Shown here one piece after another: positions 19,278 to 27,692 of a stretch of DNA of 64,000 nt. The stretch is from Falsirhodobacter halotolerans (GTDB taxonomy: Bacteria > Pseudomonadota > Alphaproteobacteria > Rhodobacterales > Rhodobacteraceae). Within the stretch, counting starts at the first letter, position 1, and every line of letters starts with the position of its first letter. Below the pieces are notes generated by a model. The model searched no databases and was not told the origin of the DNA. It saw nothing but the letters and a program-made list of their open reading frames with translations. The stretch is from NCBI RefSeq assembly GCF_022899245.1, contig NZ_JALJAZ010000001.1, forward strand, positions 166,501 through 230,500, in the 5' to 3' direction. Both the position numbers and the translations under genes were made by a program.

Positions 19278-19335
19278 ACATCACAGGGGGCTGACTACGG
19301 CCTCACGCCGGGGGGGTCAAGGGCAAAACTTTCAC

Positions 19336-19360
19336 CCTCTGGCAAAAACTTTGCCAGAGG
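19336..19360. repeat. Perfect hairpin before dapF
   Basis: CCTCTGGCAAA-AAC-TTTGCCAGAGG is an 11-bp perfect inverted repeat with a 3-base loop, ending 14 bases before the dapF ATG. It may be a terminator of read-through from tRNA-side transcription, a translational control hairpin, or a dispersed intergenic repeat; the AAACTTT words inside recur once more at 19326-19332. Confidence 0.6.
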
Positions 19361-19374
19361 CGTATATCGCGGCC

Positions 19375-20184
19375 ATGGATCAGATCACCTTCCTCAAGAT
19401 GCACGGGCTTGGCAACGATTTTGTCGTGCTGGACACGCGCGGGCGCGACGCTGTGACCACGCCCGCGCTGGCCCGCGCGCTGGGGGACCGCCACCGTGGG
19501 GTGGGGTTCGATCAGCTGGCCGAGATTCGCGACGCCGACGACCACGATTACGCGCTGGAGTTCTGGAACACCGACGGCAGTCGCGCGGGGGCCTGTGGCA
19601 ATGCCAGCCGCTGTGTGGCCGCATTGATGCTGGACGGGCGGGACCGGGTCAGGTTCAAGACCGACCGAGGCACGCTGGTGGCCGAACGGGCCGGGGATCT
19701 GGTCGCGGTGAACATGGGGCATCCGCAACTGGATTGGGCCGAGATTCCGCTGGCCCGCGCCGTGGACACCGCCCATCTGCCGCTGGACGGGGATCCGGTG
19801 GCCGTGGGGATGGGCAATCCGCATTGCGTCTTCTTCGTGCCGGACGCCGAGGGCGTGGCGCTGACCGCCCTTGGACCGCGGATCGAACACGATCCGCTGT
19901 TCCCGCAGCGCACGAATGTCGAATTTGCCAGCCTTCTGGCCCCCGACCATCTGCGTATGCGGGTGTGGGAACGGGGCGCGGGCGTGACGCTGGCCTGCGG
20001 GTCGGGCACCTGCGCCACCGCCGTGGCCGCGCACCTGCGCGGGCTGACGGGGCGGCGCGTCACCGTGGATGTGGATGGCGGACGGCTGGACATCGACTGG
20101 CGCGACGATGGAGTCTGGATGACCGGCCCCGTGGCGAAGGTCTTCGAAGGCACCCTTTCCCCCGAATGGCTGCGGGCCGTATGA
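19375..20184 (+). CDS. dapF: Diaminopimelate epimerase
   Basis: The 269-residue enzyme converts LL-DAP to meso-DAP for lysine and peptidoglycan. The N terminus [20 protein letters not shown] is canonical. The two catalytic cysteines are seen in [11 protein letters not shown] (near residue 75) and [13 protein letters not shown] (near 208). ATG at 19375 is chosen since family proteins start two to five residues before [11 protein letters not shown]. It overlaps mtaB (ATGA). Confidence 0.96.
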   Translation: MDQITFLKMHGLGNDFVVLDTRGRDAVTTPALARALGDRHRGVGFDQLAEIRDADDHDYALEFWNTDGSRAGACGNASRCVAALMLDGRDRVRFKTDRGTLVAERAGDLVAVNMGHPQLDWAEIPLARAVDTAHLPLDGDPVAVGMGNPHCVFFVPDAEGVALTALGPRIEHDPLFPQRTNVEFASLLAPDHLRMRVWERGAGVTLACGSGTCATAVAAHLRGLTGRRVTVDVDGGRLDIDWRDDGVWMTGPVAKVFEGTLSPEWLRAV

Positions 20185-21434
20185 CCGCGCCGGTCTTCTC
20201 CACCCTCGGCTGCCGCCTGAACGCCTATGAGACGGAGGCGATGAAGGAACTGGCCGCGCAGGCGGGCCTGTCGAACGCGGTCGTGGTGAACACCTGCGCC
20301 GTCACGGCCGAGGCGGTACGCAAGGCCAAGCAGGAAATCCGTCGCCTAGCGCGCGAAAACCCCGGCGCGCCGATTCTGGTCACCGGCTGCGCCGCGCAGA
20401 CCGAGCCCGAAACCTTTGCCGACATGGCCGAGGTCACCCGCGTCATCGGCAACCATGAAAAGATGCAGGCCGATACGTGGCAATCGCTGCGCGCGCCCGA
20501 CCTGATCGGCACGACCGAGAAGGTGATGGTCGATGACATCATGTCGGTCAAGGAAACCGCCGGCCATCTGATCGACGGCTTTGGCCGCCACCGCGCCTAT
20601 GTGCAGGTTCAGAACGGCTGCGACCACCGCTGCACCTTCTGCATCATCCCTTACGGTCGGGGCAATTCCCGTTCGGTGCCCGCAGGGGTCGTGGTGGAGC
20701 AGATCAAGCGGCTTGTCGGCAAGGGCTTCAACGAAGTGGTGCTGACCGGCGTGGACCTCACCTCCTGGGGGGCGGACCTTCCGGCCACGCCCCGTCTGGG
20801 CGATCTGGTCATGCGCATCCTGAAACTGGTGCCCGACCTGCCCCGCCTTCGGATCAGCTCGATCGATTCGATCGAGGCGGATGACAACCTGATGCAGGCC
20901 ATCGCCACCGAACCGCGCCTGATGCCGCATCTTCACCTGTCGTTGCAGGCAGGGGACGACATGATCCTGAAGCGGATGAAGCGCCGTCACCTGCGCGACG
21001 ACGCGATCCGCTTTTGCGAGGAGGCGCGCCGCCTGCGCCCCGACATGATCTTCGGCGCGGACATCATCGCCGGCTTCCCGACCGAGACGGAGGCGATGTT
21101 CGACAACTCGCTGAAGCTGGTGGACGAGTGTGGCCTGACCTTTCTGCACGTGTTCCCGTTCAGCCCGCGCAAAGGCACGCCCGCCGCGCGGATGCCGCAG
21201 GTGCGCGGCCCGGCGATCCGCGACCGTGCGGCGCGGCTGCGCGCGGCGGGGGAGGCGCAGGTGCAGGCGCACCTGTCGGCTCAGATGGGACGGACCCATG
21301 CCGTTCTGATGGAAGGCCCGCGTCGCGGCCGGACCGAGCAGTTCACCGAGGTCGATTTCGCAACCGACCGGCCCGAGGGCCAGATCGTCGCCGCCCGCAT
21401 CACCGGGGCGGCAGAGGGGCGGCTGACCGCCTAA
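20181..21434 (+). CDS. mtaB: tRNA (ms2t6A37) methylthiotransferase MtaB
   Basis: The 417-residue radical-SAM enzyme adds methylthio to t6A37 in tRNAs for ANN codons. The N-terminal MTTase domain has [20 protein letters not shown] and VTGCAAQ (three cluster cysteines). The radical-SAM cluster is in [17 protein letters not shown] near residue 145, and a C-terminal TRAM-like region follows. RLNAYE and the CxxxCxxC context favour MtaB over MiaB. It starts inside the dapF stop; its stop abuts the convergent LacI-type gene. Confidence 0.93.
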   Translation: MTAPVFSTLGCRLNAYETEAMKELAAQAGLSNAVVVNTCAVTAEAVRKAKQEIRRLARENPGAPILVTGCAAQTEPETFADMAEVTRVIGNHEKMQADTWQSLRAPDLIGTTEKVMVDDIMSVKETAGHLIDGFGRHRAYVQVQNGCDHRCTFCIIPYGRGNSRSVPAGVVVEQIKRLVGKGFNEVVLTGVDLTSWGADLPATPRLGDLVMRILKLVPDLPRLRISSIDSIEADDNLMQAIATEPRLMPHLHLSLQAGDDMILKRMKRRHLRDDAIRFCEEARRLRPDMIFGADIIAGFPTETEAMFDNSLKLVDECGLTFLHVFPFSPRKGTPAARMPQVRGPAIRDRAARLRAAGEAQVQAHLSAQMGRTHAVLMEGPRRGRTEQFTEVDFATDRPEGQIVAARITGAAEGRLTA

Positions 21435-22441
21435 CGGATCGTGGCGCCCCGGTTCAGGCGCGGGGTCAGGGTCACCACCTCGCCGCCGATGATGCCTTCG
21501 GGGTGCTTGCCCGCGACGATTTCCGCCGCCTGACGCCCGATTTCGGCCCGGCAGGCGTCCATCGTCGCCAGCCGCATCGGCAGGCCGTCCAGCAGCTCCA
21601 CATCGTTGAAACCCGCAAGACCCAGACGGCCGGGAATGTCGATCCCCTGTTCCAGGCACCACAAAAGCCCGCCCGCGCCGATGATGTCGTTCGAATAATA
21701 CAGAAAGTCGAGATCGGGGGACCGGGCCATCATCTGGGCCGTGATCTCCCGTCCCTTGGCCAGGGCCGAGCCGCCCTCGTAGAATTCCCGATCCTCCAAG
21801 GCGATCCCCGCTTCGGCCAATGCCGCCTCGAACCCCTCCAGCCGCTTGCGCGCCCGGTGGTCGCCCACCATGCGCGAACCGAGAAAGCCGATGCGGCGAT
21901 AGCCTGCGGCGATGATGGCCTCGGCCATCATCCGTCCCGCGCGGGTGTGGGAAATCCCGACCGCGCTGTCCACGGGCGTGCCGTCGGTGTCCATGATCTC
22001 GACGATCGGAATGCCCGCATTCTCCATCATGGCCCGCGCCGCATCGGTATGTTCCAGCCCCGCGACGATCAGGCCCGAGGGGCGCCAAGACAGCATCTCG
22101 TAGATGACGCTTTCTTCTTTGGCGGGGCTGTAGCCCGTGGCCCCGAAGACCGGTTGAAGGCCCGTATCCTCCAGCACCGCGGAGATGTTGCTCAGCACCT
22201 CGGGGAAAACCATGTTCGACAGCGAGGGGATGACCACGCCCACAAGGTTCACCCGCTGGCTTGCCAAGGCGCCCGCGATCTTGTTGGGGACATATCCCAA
22301 CGCCTTCGCGGCCGTCAGTACCTTTTCCCGGGTGGCAACCGACACGTCGCCGCTGTTGCGCAACACGCGGCTGACGGTCATCTCGCTGACGCCCGACGCC
22401 TCGGACACATCGCGCAAGGTCAAAGGACGACGCGTTTCCAT
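21431..22441 (-). CDS. LacI family transcriptional regulator
   Basis: A 336-residue regulator with an N-terminal HTH (LTLRDVSEASGVSEMTVSRVLRN), hinge helix (VPNKIAGALASQR) and a periplasmic-binding-protein-like ligand domain. It resembles the GntR (gluconate) branch of LacI proteins, but no target genes lie next to it, so the ligand is open. It is convergent with mtaB and lies just before the tRNA-Arg used by the prophage. Confidence 0.9.
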   Translation of the reverse strand: METRRPLTLRDVSEASGVSEMTVSRVLRNSGDVSVATREKVLTAAKALGYVPNKIAGALASQRVNLVGVVIPSLSNMVFPEVLSNISAVLEDTGLQPVFGATGYSPAKEESVIYEMLSWRPSGLIVAGLEHTDAARAMMENAGIPIVEIMDTDGTPVDSAVGISHTRAGRMMAEAIIAAGYRRIGFLGSRMVGDHRARKRLEGFEAALAEAGIALEDREFYEGGSALAKGREITAQMMARSPDLDFLYYSNDIIGAGGLLWCLEQGIDIPGRLGLAGFNDVELLDGLPMRLATMDACRAEIGRQAAEIVAGKHPEGIIGGEVVTLTPRLNRGATIR

Positions 22442-22542
22442 CTTGGTTCCCCCGCTGCTTGTCCCCCCTTGTTACGCCAACCGCACGGACACGCCAAGCG
22501 GGCTTGCGGCATCCGCCGTTTCCTGCGCAAAAGAAGGCAGGC

Positions 22543-22619
22543 GGCCCCGTGGCTCAACTGGATAGAGCAGCCCCCTCCTAAGGGGCAGGTTACAGGTTCA
22601 AGTCCTGTCGGGGTCACCA
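22543..22619 (+). tRNA. tRNA-Arg (anticodon CCT), prophage integration target
   Basis: A 77-base cloverleaf: acceptor GGCCCCG/CGGGGTC, D arm GGCTCAACTGGATAGAGC, anticodon stem GCCCC/GGGGC with loop CTCCTAA (anticodon CCT, reads AGG), T loop GGTTCAAGTCC and an encoded CCA. The 3' half belongs to the 50-bp repeat shared with the right end of the prophage, so the gene stays intact. Confidence 0.97.
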
Positions 22620-22621
22620 GT
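22572..22621. repeat. attL, 50-bp direct repeat (left copy)
   Basis: Identical over 50 bases to 63228-63277. It covers the anticodon stem-loop to the CCA end of tRNA-Arg plus two bases. Tyrosine integrases commonly exchange strands at the anticodon loop, so crossover probably lies around CTCCTAA. Confidence 0.93.
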
Positions 22622-22630
22622 AAAATAAGG
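22622..22630. repeat. Candidate arm-type integrase site (left)
   Basis: AAAATAAGG directly after attL is the inverse complement of CCTTATTTT, which is found twice next to attR (63184-63214). Position and orientation suit arm-type integrase or Xis binding sites. Confidence 0.4.
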
Positions 22631-23668
22631 CTACTTCGCTAATTTTGGGGTTTGCCTTCTGGTCTGTCGAACCAGAGCGACCCCGCCAAGTTCCAGCGAA
22701 TCCGCCGCTTTCCGCAGGTGGTCCGGGCTGAATTTGGCATAGGTCGAGCGGGTCACGTTCGGGTTGGAGTGCCCAAGATACTGCGCGATTTCCTCGATCG
22801 GGACGCCCGCCTCGGCCATGAACCGTCCGGCTGTTCTGCGCAGATCGTGGGGGGTGCAATGGTCGATCCCCGCGCGCTTCACGGCGGCGTTGAACCCTGT
22901 CTTGATCGATCCGACCGGACGGCCTCCCCATTCAATGACGTGATCAGAGAGGGCGGCGCGCTGCGCATCTTGCAGAGCGGCGATCAGCGTGTCGTTGATA
23001 GGCACGGTCGCACGGCCCTTGCGCGGTCCGATGTCGTTGGCGGCCAGCTTGATCACTCTGCGCTCCAAGTCGACGCGGTTCCACGTCAACTCCAGCAAGG
23101 CCCCGATGCGGCCGGCGGTCGTCAGCATCAAGAGCATTGCCAGGCGCACATGGGGATCGACAGCCGCCCCGATCAGCGCGGCCACCTCGTCCTTCGTTAG
23201 ATACCGCTCGCGCGGTGGGGGTGTTTGGGGCAGTTCGATCCGGGGCGTCTTGTCGATCAGGCCGGATTTGAACGCCCACAGCAGGCTGGTGCGCAAGCAT
23301 CCCATCTCCGTTCTGATCGTCGCGTCTTTTCGGCCAGCCGCCCGTCGCTTGGCGATATAGCGTCGGCAGTCCTCGACCTTGATCTGGCTCGCGGACAGGT
23401 GCCCAAAATCCGGCAGGACGTTCTTGCCGGTCTGGGCCATCTTGGCCTCTTGGCGCCGTCCGGACACCTCGACCTGATAGGCCTCCCAGATCTGGCCCAC
23501 GGTCATCCCGGTGACGGGCGCCGTCTCCTTTAGGATTCGATCGCGCGCTTCGCGTTCTGCGTCTTTGGCCGTGTGTGCCTTAAGACGATAGCGTCTGCGG
23601 GTGCCGTCCGGCTCGTTCCACATGACGACAAAGCGGTCGTTGAGGCGTCCGATCCGGAAGTCTTGCAT
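22631..23668 (-). CDS. int: Phage tyrosine-recombinase integrase
   Basis: The 345-residue integrase starts with an arm-binding-like N-terminal part, then a SAM-like core-binding domain (about 60-150) and the catalytic domain. Catalytic residues: Arg in TTAGRIGALLELTW, His-x-x-Arg in CTPHDLRRTAGRFM, His in YLGHSNPNVTRS and the nucleophile Tyr in STYAKFSP. It lies 10 bases inside attL, as expected. Start ATG at 23668 has GAGGAATAC upstream. It overlaps the Xis-like gene by 139 bases in another frame. Confidence 0.96.
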   Translation of the reverse strand: MQDFRIGRLNDRFVVMWNEPDGTRRRYRLKAHTAKDAEREARDRILKETAPVTGMTVGQIWEAYQVEVSGRRQEAKMAQTGKNVLPDFGHLSASQIKVEDCRRYIAKRRAAGRKDATIRTEMGCLRTSLLWAFKSGLIDKTPRIELPQTPPPRERYLTKDEVAALIGAAVDPHVRLAMLLMLTTAGRIGALLELTWNRVDLERRVIKLAANDIGPRKGRATVPINDTLIAALQDAQRAALSDHVIEWGGRPVGSIKTGFNAAVKRAGIDHCTPHDLRRTAGRFMAEAGVPIEEIAQYLGHSNPNVTRSTYAKFSPDHLRKAADSLELGGVALVRQTRRQTPKLAK

Positions 23669-23817
23669 TCGTATTCCTCAAGGGCTTGGTTTGTGACGCG
23701 CATCATGCGCCCGACGCGAAACGCGGGCAAGCGGCCATCGCGGATCATCTGGCGAACGGTTTCCCCGCTGCACATCCAGCGATCCGCGATCATTTCAGGT
23801 GTCCAAGGCTTTCCCAT
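23530..23817 (-). CDS. AlpA/excisionase-like HTH protein
   Basis: A 95-residue protein whose first 50 residues form a winged-helix excisionase-type fold: WTPEMIADRWMCSGETVRQMIRDGRLPAFRVGRMMRV, the MerR/AlpA-like pattern seen in phage Xis factors. It immediately precedes int and its tail overlaps the int 5' end by 139 bases, tying their translation. The ATG at 23817 has GGAGG nine bases upstream. Role in directing excision is inferred from fold and position. Confidence 0.8.
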   Translation of the reverse strand: MGKPWTPEMIADRWMCSGETVRQMIRDGRLPAFRVGRMMRVTNQALEEYECKTSGSDASTTALSSCGTSRTAPADAIVLRHTRPKTQNAKRAIES

Positions 23818-24038
23818 CAGTGCCTCCGTCCAATGTGTTTCGCGATGTGCAGCCTGTCGAACGTCTCCTGTATTCGGTCGAGTATTTGCTGCGGGTGATA
23901 GTCGCCCTCGTTCAATCCAAAGGCGATCGCATCGGCTAGAAGGTCCAGCGCGGGGCCGGGGTGCGATTCGATGCTTCTTGCATAACCCCACACCTGAATG
24001 ATTTCCTGCAGGGCCCGACTAGGTTTCCCGGCCATCAT
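23817..24038 (-). CDS. Small hypothetical phage protein
   Basis: A 73-residue mostly helical protein (PALDLLADAIAFGLNEGDYHPQQILDRIQETFDRL) with no family I recognise. It is preceded by GGAGGTGGG, overlaps the upstream methyltransferase stop and ends at the Xis-like start, so it is an internal gene of a tightly coupled leftward operon. Confidence 0.65.
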   Translation of the reverse strand: MMAGKPSRALQEIIQVWGYARSIESHPGPALDLLADAIAFGLNEGDYHPQQILDRIQETFDRLHIAKHIGRRH

Positions 24039-24667
24039 CCCACCTCCATCGAGTAATCCGTCGCCCGCTCCAGCCGCTTCCGGCAGGGGGCTATCCAGTC
24101 GTATTGCGTCTGCTCGGTCCAGCCGGGGGTCCAGACGATCCAGCAGTAGGCCGTGGCGGTCGTCATGCCCGCTTCCATCCGCCCGCGATTCATCGGCACC
24201 CGTTCGGTGAACTGGAGGATCGCGCGGGGCCGGTAGAGGCCAAACAGGAACTGGTGTCGCCGGACGCCCTCGGTGAACGCGCTGCGCACGATCAGGGCGC
24301 AGCCCTTGCGGCTGGTCTCGATCGCACGGCGGGCGAAGTCCTCGCCCAGGCGAAAGGGCGGGTTGGTGATCGTCCAGTCCACCATGGGCGGGGGCAGCAT
24401 TTCCAGATAGACCCGCACCGGATAGCCCGCGCCGTAGTCGTGAACATCCGTCGCTTCGACCTGTCCAAAGTATTCCCGCAGCGGTCGCACCATGTGCCCG
24501 CGATTGGCGGCCGGTTCATGCACCTCGTCCGCCCTCGCGGCCAGCCCTTCGGCAAACAGCCATTCGCACAGGGCGCGCGTGGCCCACGGGGGCGTGGGAT
24601 AGTCGTCCAGGCTGTGATGCGGCTCCACCCGGCGCTGCATGACGGCGGTGCTGGTGTTCTGGGTCAT
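24035..24667 (-). CDS. Phage SAM-dependent DNA methyltransferase (NPPF type)
   Basis: The 210-residue protein carries the start DDYPTPPWATRALCEWL and the catalytic motif IV TNPPF in VDWTITNPPFRLGEDFARRA near residue 100; EPAANRGHMVRPL is the SAM-binding motif I region. NPPF/NPPY motifs mark N6-adenine or N4-cytosine methyltransferases. No restriction partner is near, so it is likely an orphan phage methylase for anti-restriction or regulation. It overlaps the next gene on both sides. Confidence 0.8.
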   Translation of the reverse strand: MTQNTSTAVMQRRVEPHHSLDDYPTPPWATRALCEWLFAEGLAARADEVHEPAANRGHMVRPLREYFGQVEATDVHDYGAGYPVRVYLEMLPPPMVDWTITNPPFRLGEDFARRAIETSRKGCALIVRSAFTEGVRRHQFLFGLYRPRAILQFTERVPMNRGRMEAGMTTATAYCWIVWTPGWTEQTQYDWIAPCRKRLERATDYSMEVG

Positions 24668-25161
24668 GCCGCCATCCTTTCCATCACAGTGCCAAGCCCG
24701 CGCGTCTCAGCTCGCAAAAGGGCGGAAACCGCTCCCGCGCCCACAGCAAACAGCGTCGTGCCGGTGCCCGGAGATTTCCCGACGGACCCATCGGGGCGTT
24801 CGAACTTGATCTTGCCCGCGACGAACAGCGTGGCGTCGCATCTGCGATTAGCGTCCTGCCACCACGGGGCCGATGTGCGGTCAGGTGTCAGCGCAATACC
24901 GTTGCCGTGCGAGAAAAACCGATCCAGCCAAGGTATGAGGCCATTGCGACCCCCGAAGGGCGGGTTCATCCATACCATGCCGTGCCAATCCTGAGCCAAG
25001 CAGTCATCAGAGGCAGTCAGCCAGTGGCTTGCCGGAACATGCGGCCCGCCGCCGATTGGTGCGGCCACATCCATTAAAAACGCGCATCCCAAGGCATCGA
25101 AGATGTATCGCGGCGTGTACCATTCGTCTGAAGCCCCCAAGGAGATTTCCCAAGCGCTCAT
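24664..25161 (-). CDS. Phage N-6-adenine DNA methyltransferase (Dam family)
   Basis: A 165-residue protein of the phage Dam type: EWYTPRYIFDALG near the start, MVWMNPPFGGRNGLIPWLDRF with the catalytic NPPF near residue 67, and the TPDRTSAPWW and RPDGSVGKSPGTGTTLFAVG stretches conserved in these enzymes. Function is N6-methylation of adenine. It is adjacent to a second, different methyltransferase. Confidence 0.88.
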   Translation of the reverse strand: MSAWEISLGASDEWYTPRYIFDALGCAFLMDVAAPIGGGPHVPASHWLTASDDCLAQDWHGMVWMNPPFGGRNGLIPWLDRFFSHGNGIALTPDRTSAPWWQDANRRCDATLFVAGKIKFERPDGSVGKSPGTGTTLFAVGAGAVSALLRAETRGLGTVMERMAA

Positions 25162-25244
25162 GCCGCCACCTCACTCGCCACCAGATGCCCGCAGTTCGCG
25201 CGGATGATCATCGGCGCGGAGTCGATGAAGGAACCGTCAGGCAT
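25158..25244 (-). CDS. Possible 28-codon coupled gene
   Basis: A short ORF (MPDGSFIDSAPMIIRANCGH, 8 more residues) fills exactly the space between the DUF4326 gene and the Dam gene: its ATG lies 5 bases before the end of the DUF4326 frame and its TGA overlaps the Dam ATG. The junction geometry matches all neighbours, which is the only argument for it. Confidence 0.35.
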   Translation of the reverse strand: MPDGSFIDSAPMIIRANCGHLVASEVAA

Positions 25245-25566
25245 TTGCGATCTCCAGAAGCACGTCGGCGTGGCAAGGCTGATCCAGCGAGCACCAGCAG
25301 GCGAGGTCTTTGCCGCGCAGGCGTTCTTGGACCATCCTGATGGTGGGCGGGTGCCTCCGCCCCTGATGCCCCGTGCCGGTGATCCAGATGCGATACCAGT
25401 GAACGGCAATTGCGGCGGGGTCGGTCTTCTCGCCCAGTTCGCTCAGGCATTCCCGAGCCTCTGCAATGGACCAAGGGTTGCCCCACAGGGTCGGTCGCCC
25501 GACGTAGACGGCGCCCTCGGGCATGCGCCACCCTTTGGCGCGGCTTCGCTTGATGCGTTTAGCCAT
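25237..25566 (-). CDS. DUF4326 family protein
   Basis: The 109-residue protein has the DUF4326 pattern: YVGRPTLWGNPWSI near residue 21 and the C-terminal LRGKDLACWCSLDQPCHADVL with the cysteine-histidine cluster. Function is unknown; it is common in phages. The start ATG at 25566 is preferred since the motif follows directly and the ATG overlaps the end of the upstream gene. Confidence 0.85.
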   Translation of the reverse strand: MAKRIKRSRAKGWRMPEGAVYVGRPTLWGNPWSIAEARECLSELGEKTDPAAIAVHWYRIWITGTGHQGRRHPPTIRMVQERLRGKDLACWCSLDQPCHADVLLEIANA

Positions 25567-25792
25567 AGAAGAACCTCTCGGTCTTACTGTCCTTCGTGAG
25601 TGCGACACTGCGAACGAGTGGGCCAAAGCTGTCACGCTCCTCCATCCGCCACGCGCCGACTTCGAAGCCAGCGGCGACCAATGCAGGGGTGGCTAGATCA
25701 AGCTCCCAGCTGCGGTAGGAGTAAGTTCCGAAGCAGTTAGGGTGGTTGAAGAGGTCGTTCGGCAGGACCTCCGCGAGGTCGCGATCAGGCAT
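25559..25792 (-). CDS. Hypothetical phage protein
   Basis: A 77-residue protein of unrecognised family, rich in aromatic residues (HPNCFGTYSYRSWELD; ERFFYG at the end). It overlaps both neighbours by 8 bases, the typical coupling seen in this operon. Confidence 0.6.
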   Translation of the reverse strand: MPDRDLAEVLPNDLFNHPNCFGTYSYRSWELDLATPALVAAGFEVGAWRMEERDSFGPLVRSVALTKDSKTERFFYG

Positions 25793-26291
25793 ACATCGCT
25801 CCCGGCCCCTCGGGGCACCATGTCTGATGGGTGTCGCCCTCGGGCGGGTTGCAGGTGCAGGCGGACGTGGCGGGGCCGATCGGGCCGTGCAGGTCCACCC
25901 GCGCGCGGCGCGTCAGGTCGGTGATCGTGTCGATGAGCTCCACGGTCGGGGCGTCCATGGGATCGGGGCGCATCACGCCGTTGATGCTGATCCCAGCCTT
26001 CAGCTCCTCGGCATAGGTGTCCAGCAGTTCGCACATCTCCAACAGCATCATGTCGCGCGGGTTGGCGTAGGCCACCGGCCCCGACGGCACGAACGGCTCC
26101 GGCACCTCGCCCCCGAACCGCGCGCGTTCCGCCGCCACGAAATACGCCCACGCGACGTTCAGGTTGGCGGTGTCGGGGGTGCGGGCTTCGCTGCGCAGGC
26201 AGGTGCCGTCCGACAGCCAGTATTGCGTGACGTGGCGGTCGTCCAGGGGGCCGGTCTGCTGGCGGATGATGTGGGGAATGGGGGCGGTCAT
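25785..26291 (-). CDS. Hypothetical phage protein
   Basis: A protein of about 168 residues starting MTAPIPHIIRQQTGPLDD. A beta-rich N-terminal part is followed by helices (MMLLEMCELLDTYAEELKAG; VELIDTITDLTRRARVD) and a C-terminal cluster CTCNPPEGDTHQTWCPEG that could bind zinc. A longer start at 26363 is possible. No family recognised. It is the first gene of the int-side leftward block. Confidence 0.6.
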   Translation of the reverse strand: MTAPIPHIIRQQTGPLDDRHVTQYWLSDGTCLRSEARTPDTANLNVAWAYFVAAERARFGGEVPEPFVPSGPVAYANPRDMMLLEMCELLDTYAEELKAGISINGVMRPDPMDAPTVELIDTITDLTRRARVDLHGPIGPATSACTCNPPEGDTHQTWCPEGPGAMYA

Positions 26292-26452
26292 TGTATGGCC
26301 CCCGCATGAAAGGGAACATCCGGTCTCAGCGAGGGGTTCAGCCTCGGTCGGGGAGTGCGCCACCCCAAGGCATCCATGAGCATGGACGGATTAAGCAATG
26401 CGGACCATGCGGTGGCGGGCTGCACTGCACATTTTTGAGAAGGAAGAAGTCC

Positions 26453-26743
26453 ATGGACACAGACACCAACGTCGATGCGCAGCTGAACCTGCAATCCGAG
26501 ATCATGCTTGAGGGAATGGAGGCCATTCGAAATATCTCGGGCGGTCTGCTGGCATGGGATCTGAAAGCCGATGATGAGCGGCTGGCGACCATACATGCCG
26601 TTTCCAAGGCGCTTTACAGCTTCGATGCCCGTAGCGAGGTATCGCTCGGCGTAAGCCGGGACACGATGCAGCGTCTCAAGGACGAGCACCCTGAGATCGC
26701 GGATATGTGCCCCAAGGCCTATGCTTGGCTGGACGACGTTTAA
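26453..26743 (+). CDS. Hypothetical phage protein
   Basis: A 96-residue acidic, helical protein on the plus strand, against the surrounding operon. GAAGGAAGAAG lies just before the ATG. The sequence (LEGMEAIRNISGGLLAWDL; YSFDARSEVSLGVSRDTMQ) matches no family I know. Having its own strand and SD it may be an independently expressed lysogen gene. Confidence 0.6.
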   Translation: MDTDTNVDAQLNLQSEIMLEGMEAIRNISGGLLAWDLKADDERLATIHAVSKALYSFDARSEVSLGVSRDTMQRLKDEHPEIADMCPKAYAWLDDV

Positions 26744-26923
26744 CGCGCCTGGCGCAACGTAAAACTGTTCGAAGCGCTTGAGGAATCTCGCCTTGCGTCC
26801 AGCGACTTCGCGGCCGCCATGCCTCGAACATGACCCGGGCGGGAGGGCGTTTGGCAGCGTACGCCGCGCGTCCGACATTTTGGAATATTTGTAATTTGCG
26901 GACGGACGCCCTATATAGCGGTC

Positions 26924-27172
26924 ATGATAGAAACAAACTGGGGTAACCCCGTCACCTTCTCCGAAGGCCCCGACGGTCCGATCCGCAACATCAAAACAGT
27001 CGAGCAGGCTCTGCAAAGCCTGAAAATGCAGTGGCCGCTTGCCAGCTGCACGAAGCGTCTTGCTGCCGCGCGAATGGCGCAGGGTGCCATGGAATGCGTC
27101 ATCGATCCCAGAGCGGTTCGTGTGGCATTTCTCGAGGCTATCGAGCGCACCGACATGAAGCTCGTCGTCTGA
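26924..27172 (+). CDS. DUF982 family protein
   Basis: An 82-residue protein fitting DUF982, a small family frequent in rhizobia and Rhodobacterales: NWGNPVTFSEGPDG at the start, VEQALQSLKMQWP in the middle, then a short C-terminal helix. Function unknown. The 180-base gap upstream holds a plausible -10 (TATATAG at 26911) close to the start; a hairpin terminator follows, so it is a stand-alone unit. Confidence 0.75.
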   Translation: MIETNWGNPVTFSEGPDGPIRNIKTVEQALQSLKMQWPLASCTKRLAAARMAQGAMECVIDPRAVRVAFLEAIERTDMKLVV

Positions 27173-27205
27173 CCTCAGGTCGCGAACATTACCTGCGAAC
27201 ATGAC

Positions 27206-27236
27206 GCCGTATGCGGATCCCGTGTGCGGCTTTTTC
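27206..27236 (+). terminator. Intrinsic terminator of the DUF982 gene
   Basis: An 11-bp stem with wobble pairs (27206-27216 with 27220-27230, 3-base loop) followed by TTTTT. Confidence 0.7.
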
Positions 27237-27246
27237 ATGTCTACCA

Positions 27247-27600
27247 TCATTGGATACGACCTCCGAAGGTGAGGAAATGCTTGGTGGCGTCGGGCGCGAT
27301 CGAAAGGCTGCCAGCGACGGCGATCAAGGCGAAGAACATGGCGGCGATGGCGATGATCACGAGCCATCCACGGGCCCCGCCCGGCTCCAGCCGGTTGGGC
27401 GGATCGTCGGGCAGCAGCTGCTCCATGTCGGCACCGGGCGGGACGCCGCGGTGTTCGCGCAGGATGAACTGGTCGATGGCGTTGGGGCTGCGGGCAAGCA
27501 CGGCCAGCGCCTCGATCTCGACGTCAGGCCGGATATACGGCTGACGGAGAGCGGTGCGGGCGTCGTGCAGCGACAGCGGGGAAAGGAATGGGCCGGTCAT
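27247..27600 (-). CDS. Hypothetical membrane protein
   Basis: A 117-residue protein with one membrane helix (WLVIIAIAAMFFALIAVAGSL, about residues 82-102) near the C terminus and a soluble N-terminal part; C-tail topology. The start at 27600 has CCGGAG upstream; the longer frame would be low-complexity. Part of the leftward early operon. No family recognised. Confidence 0.6.
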   Translation of the reverse strand: MTGPFLSPLSLHDARTALRQPYIRPDVEIEALAVLARSPNAIDQFILREHRGVPPGADMEQLLPDDPPNRLEPGGARGWLVIIAIAAMFFALIAVAGSLSIAPDATKHFLTFGGRIQ

Positions 27601-27692
27601 GATGTGGCTCCGGGGGAAAAGGCCCCCGCCCGAAGGCGAGGGAAGTTTGAGACAGTGACGCGCGTCCGACCCCCGACGCGCCGGGGATGGGG

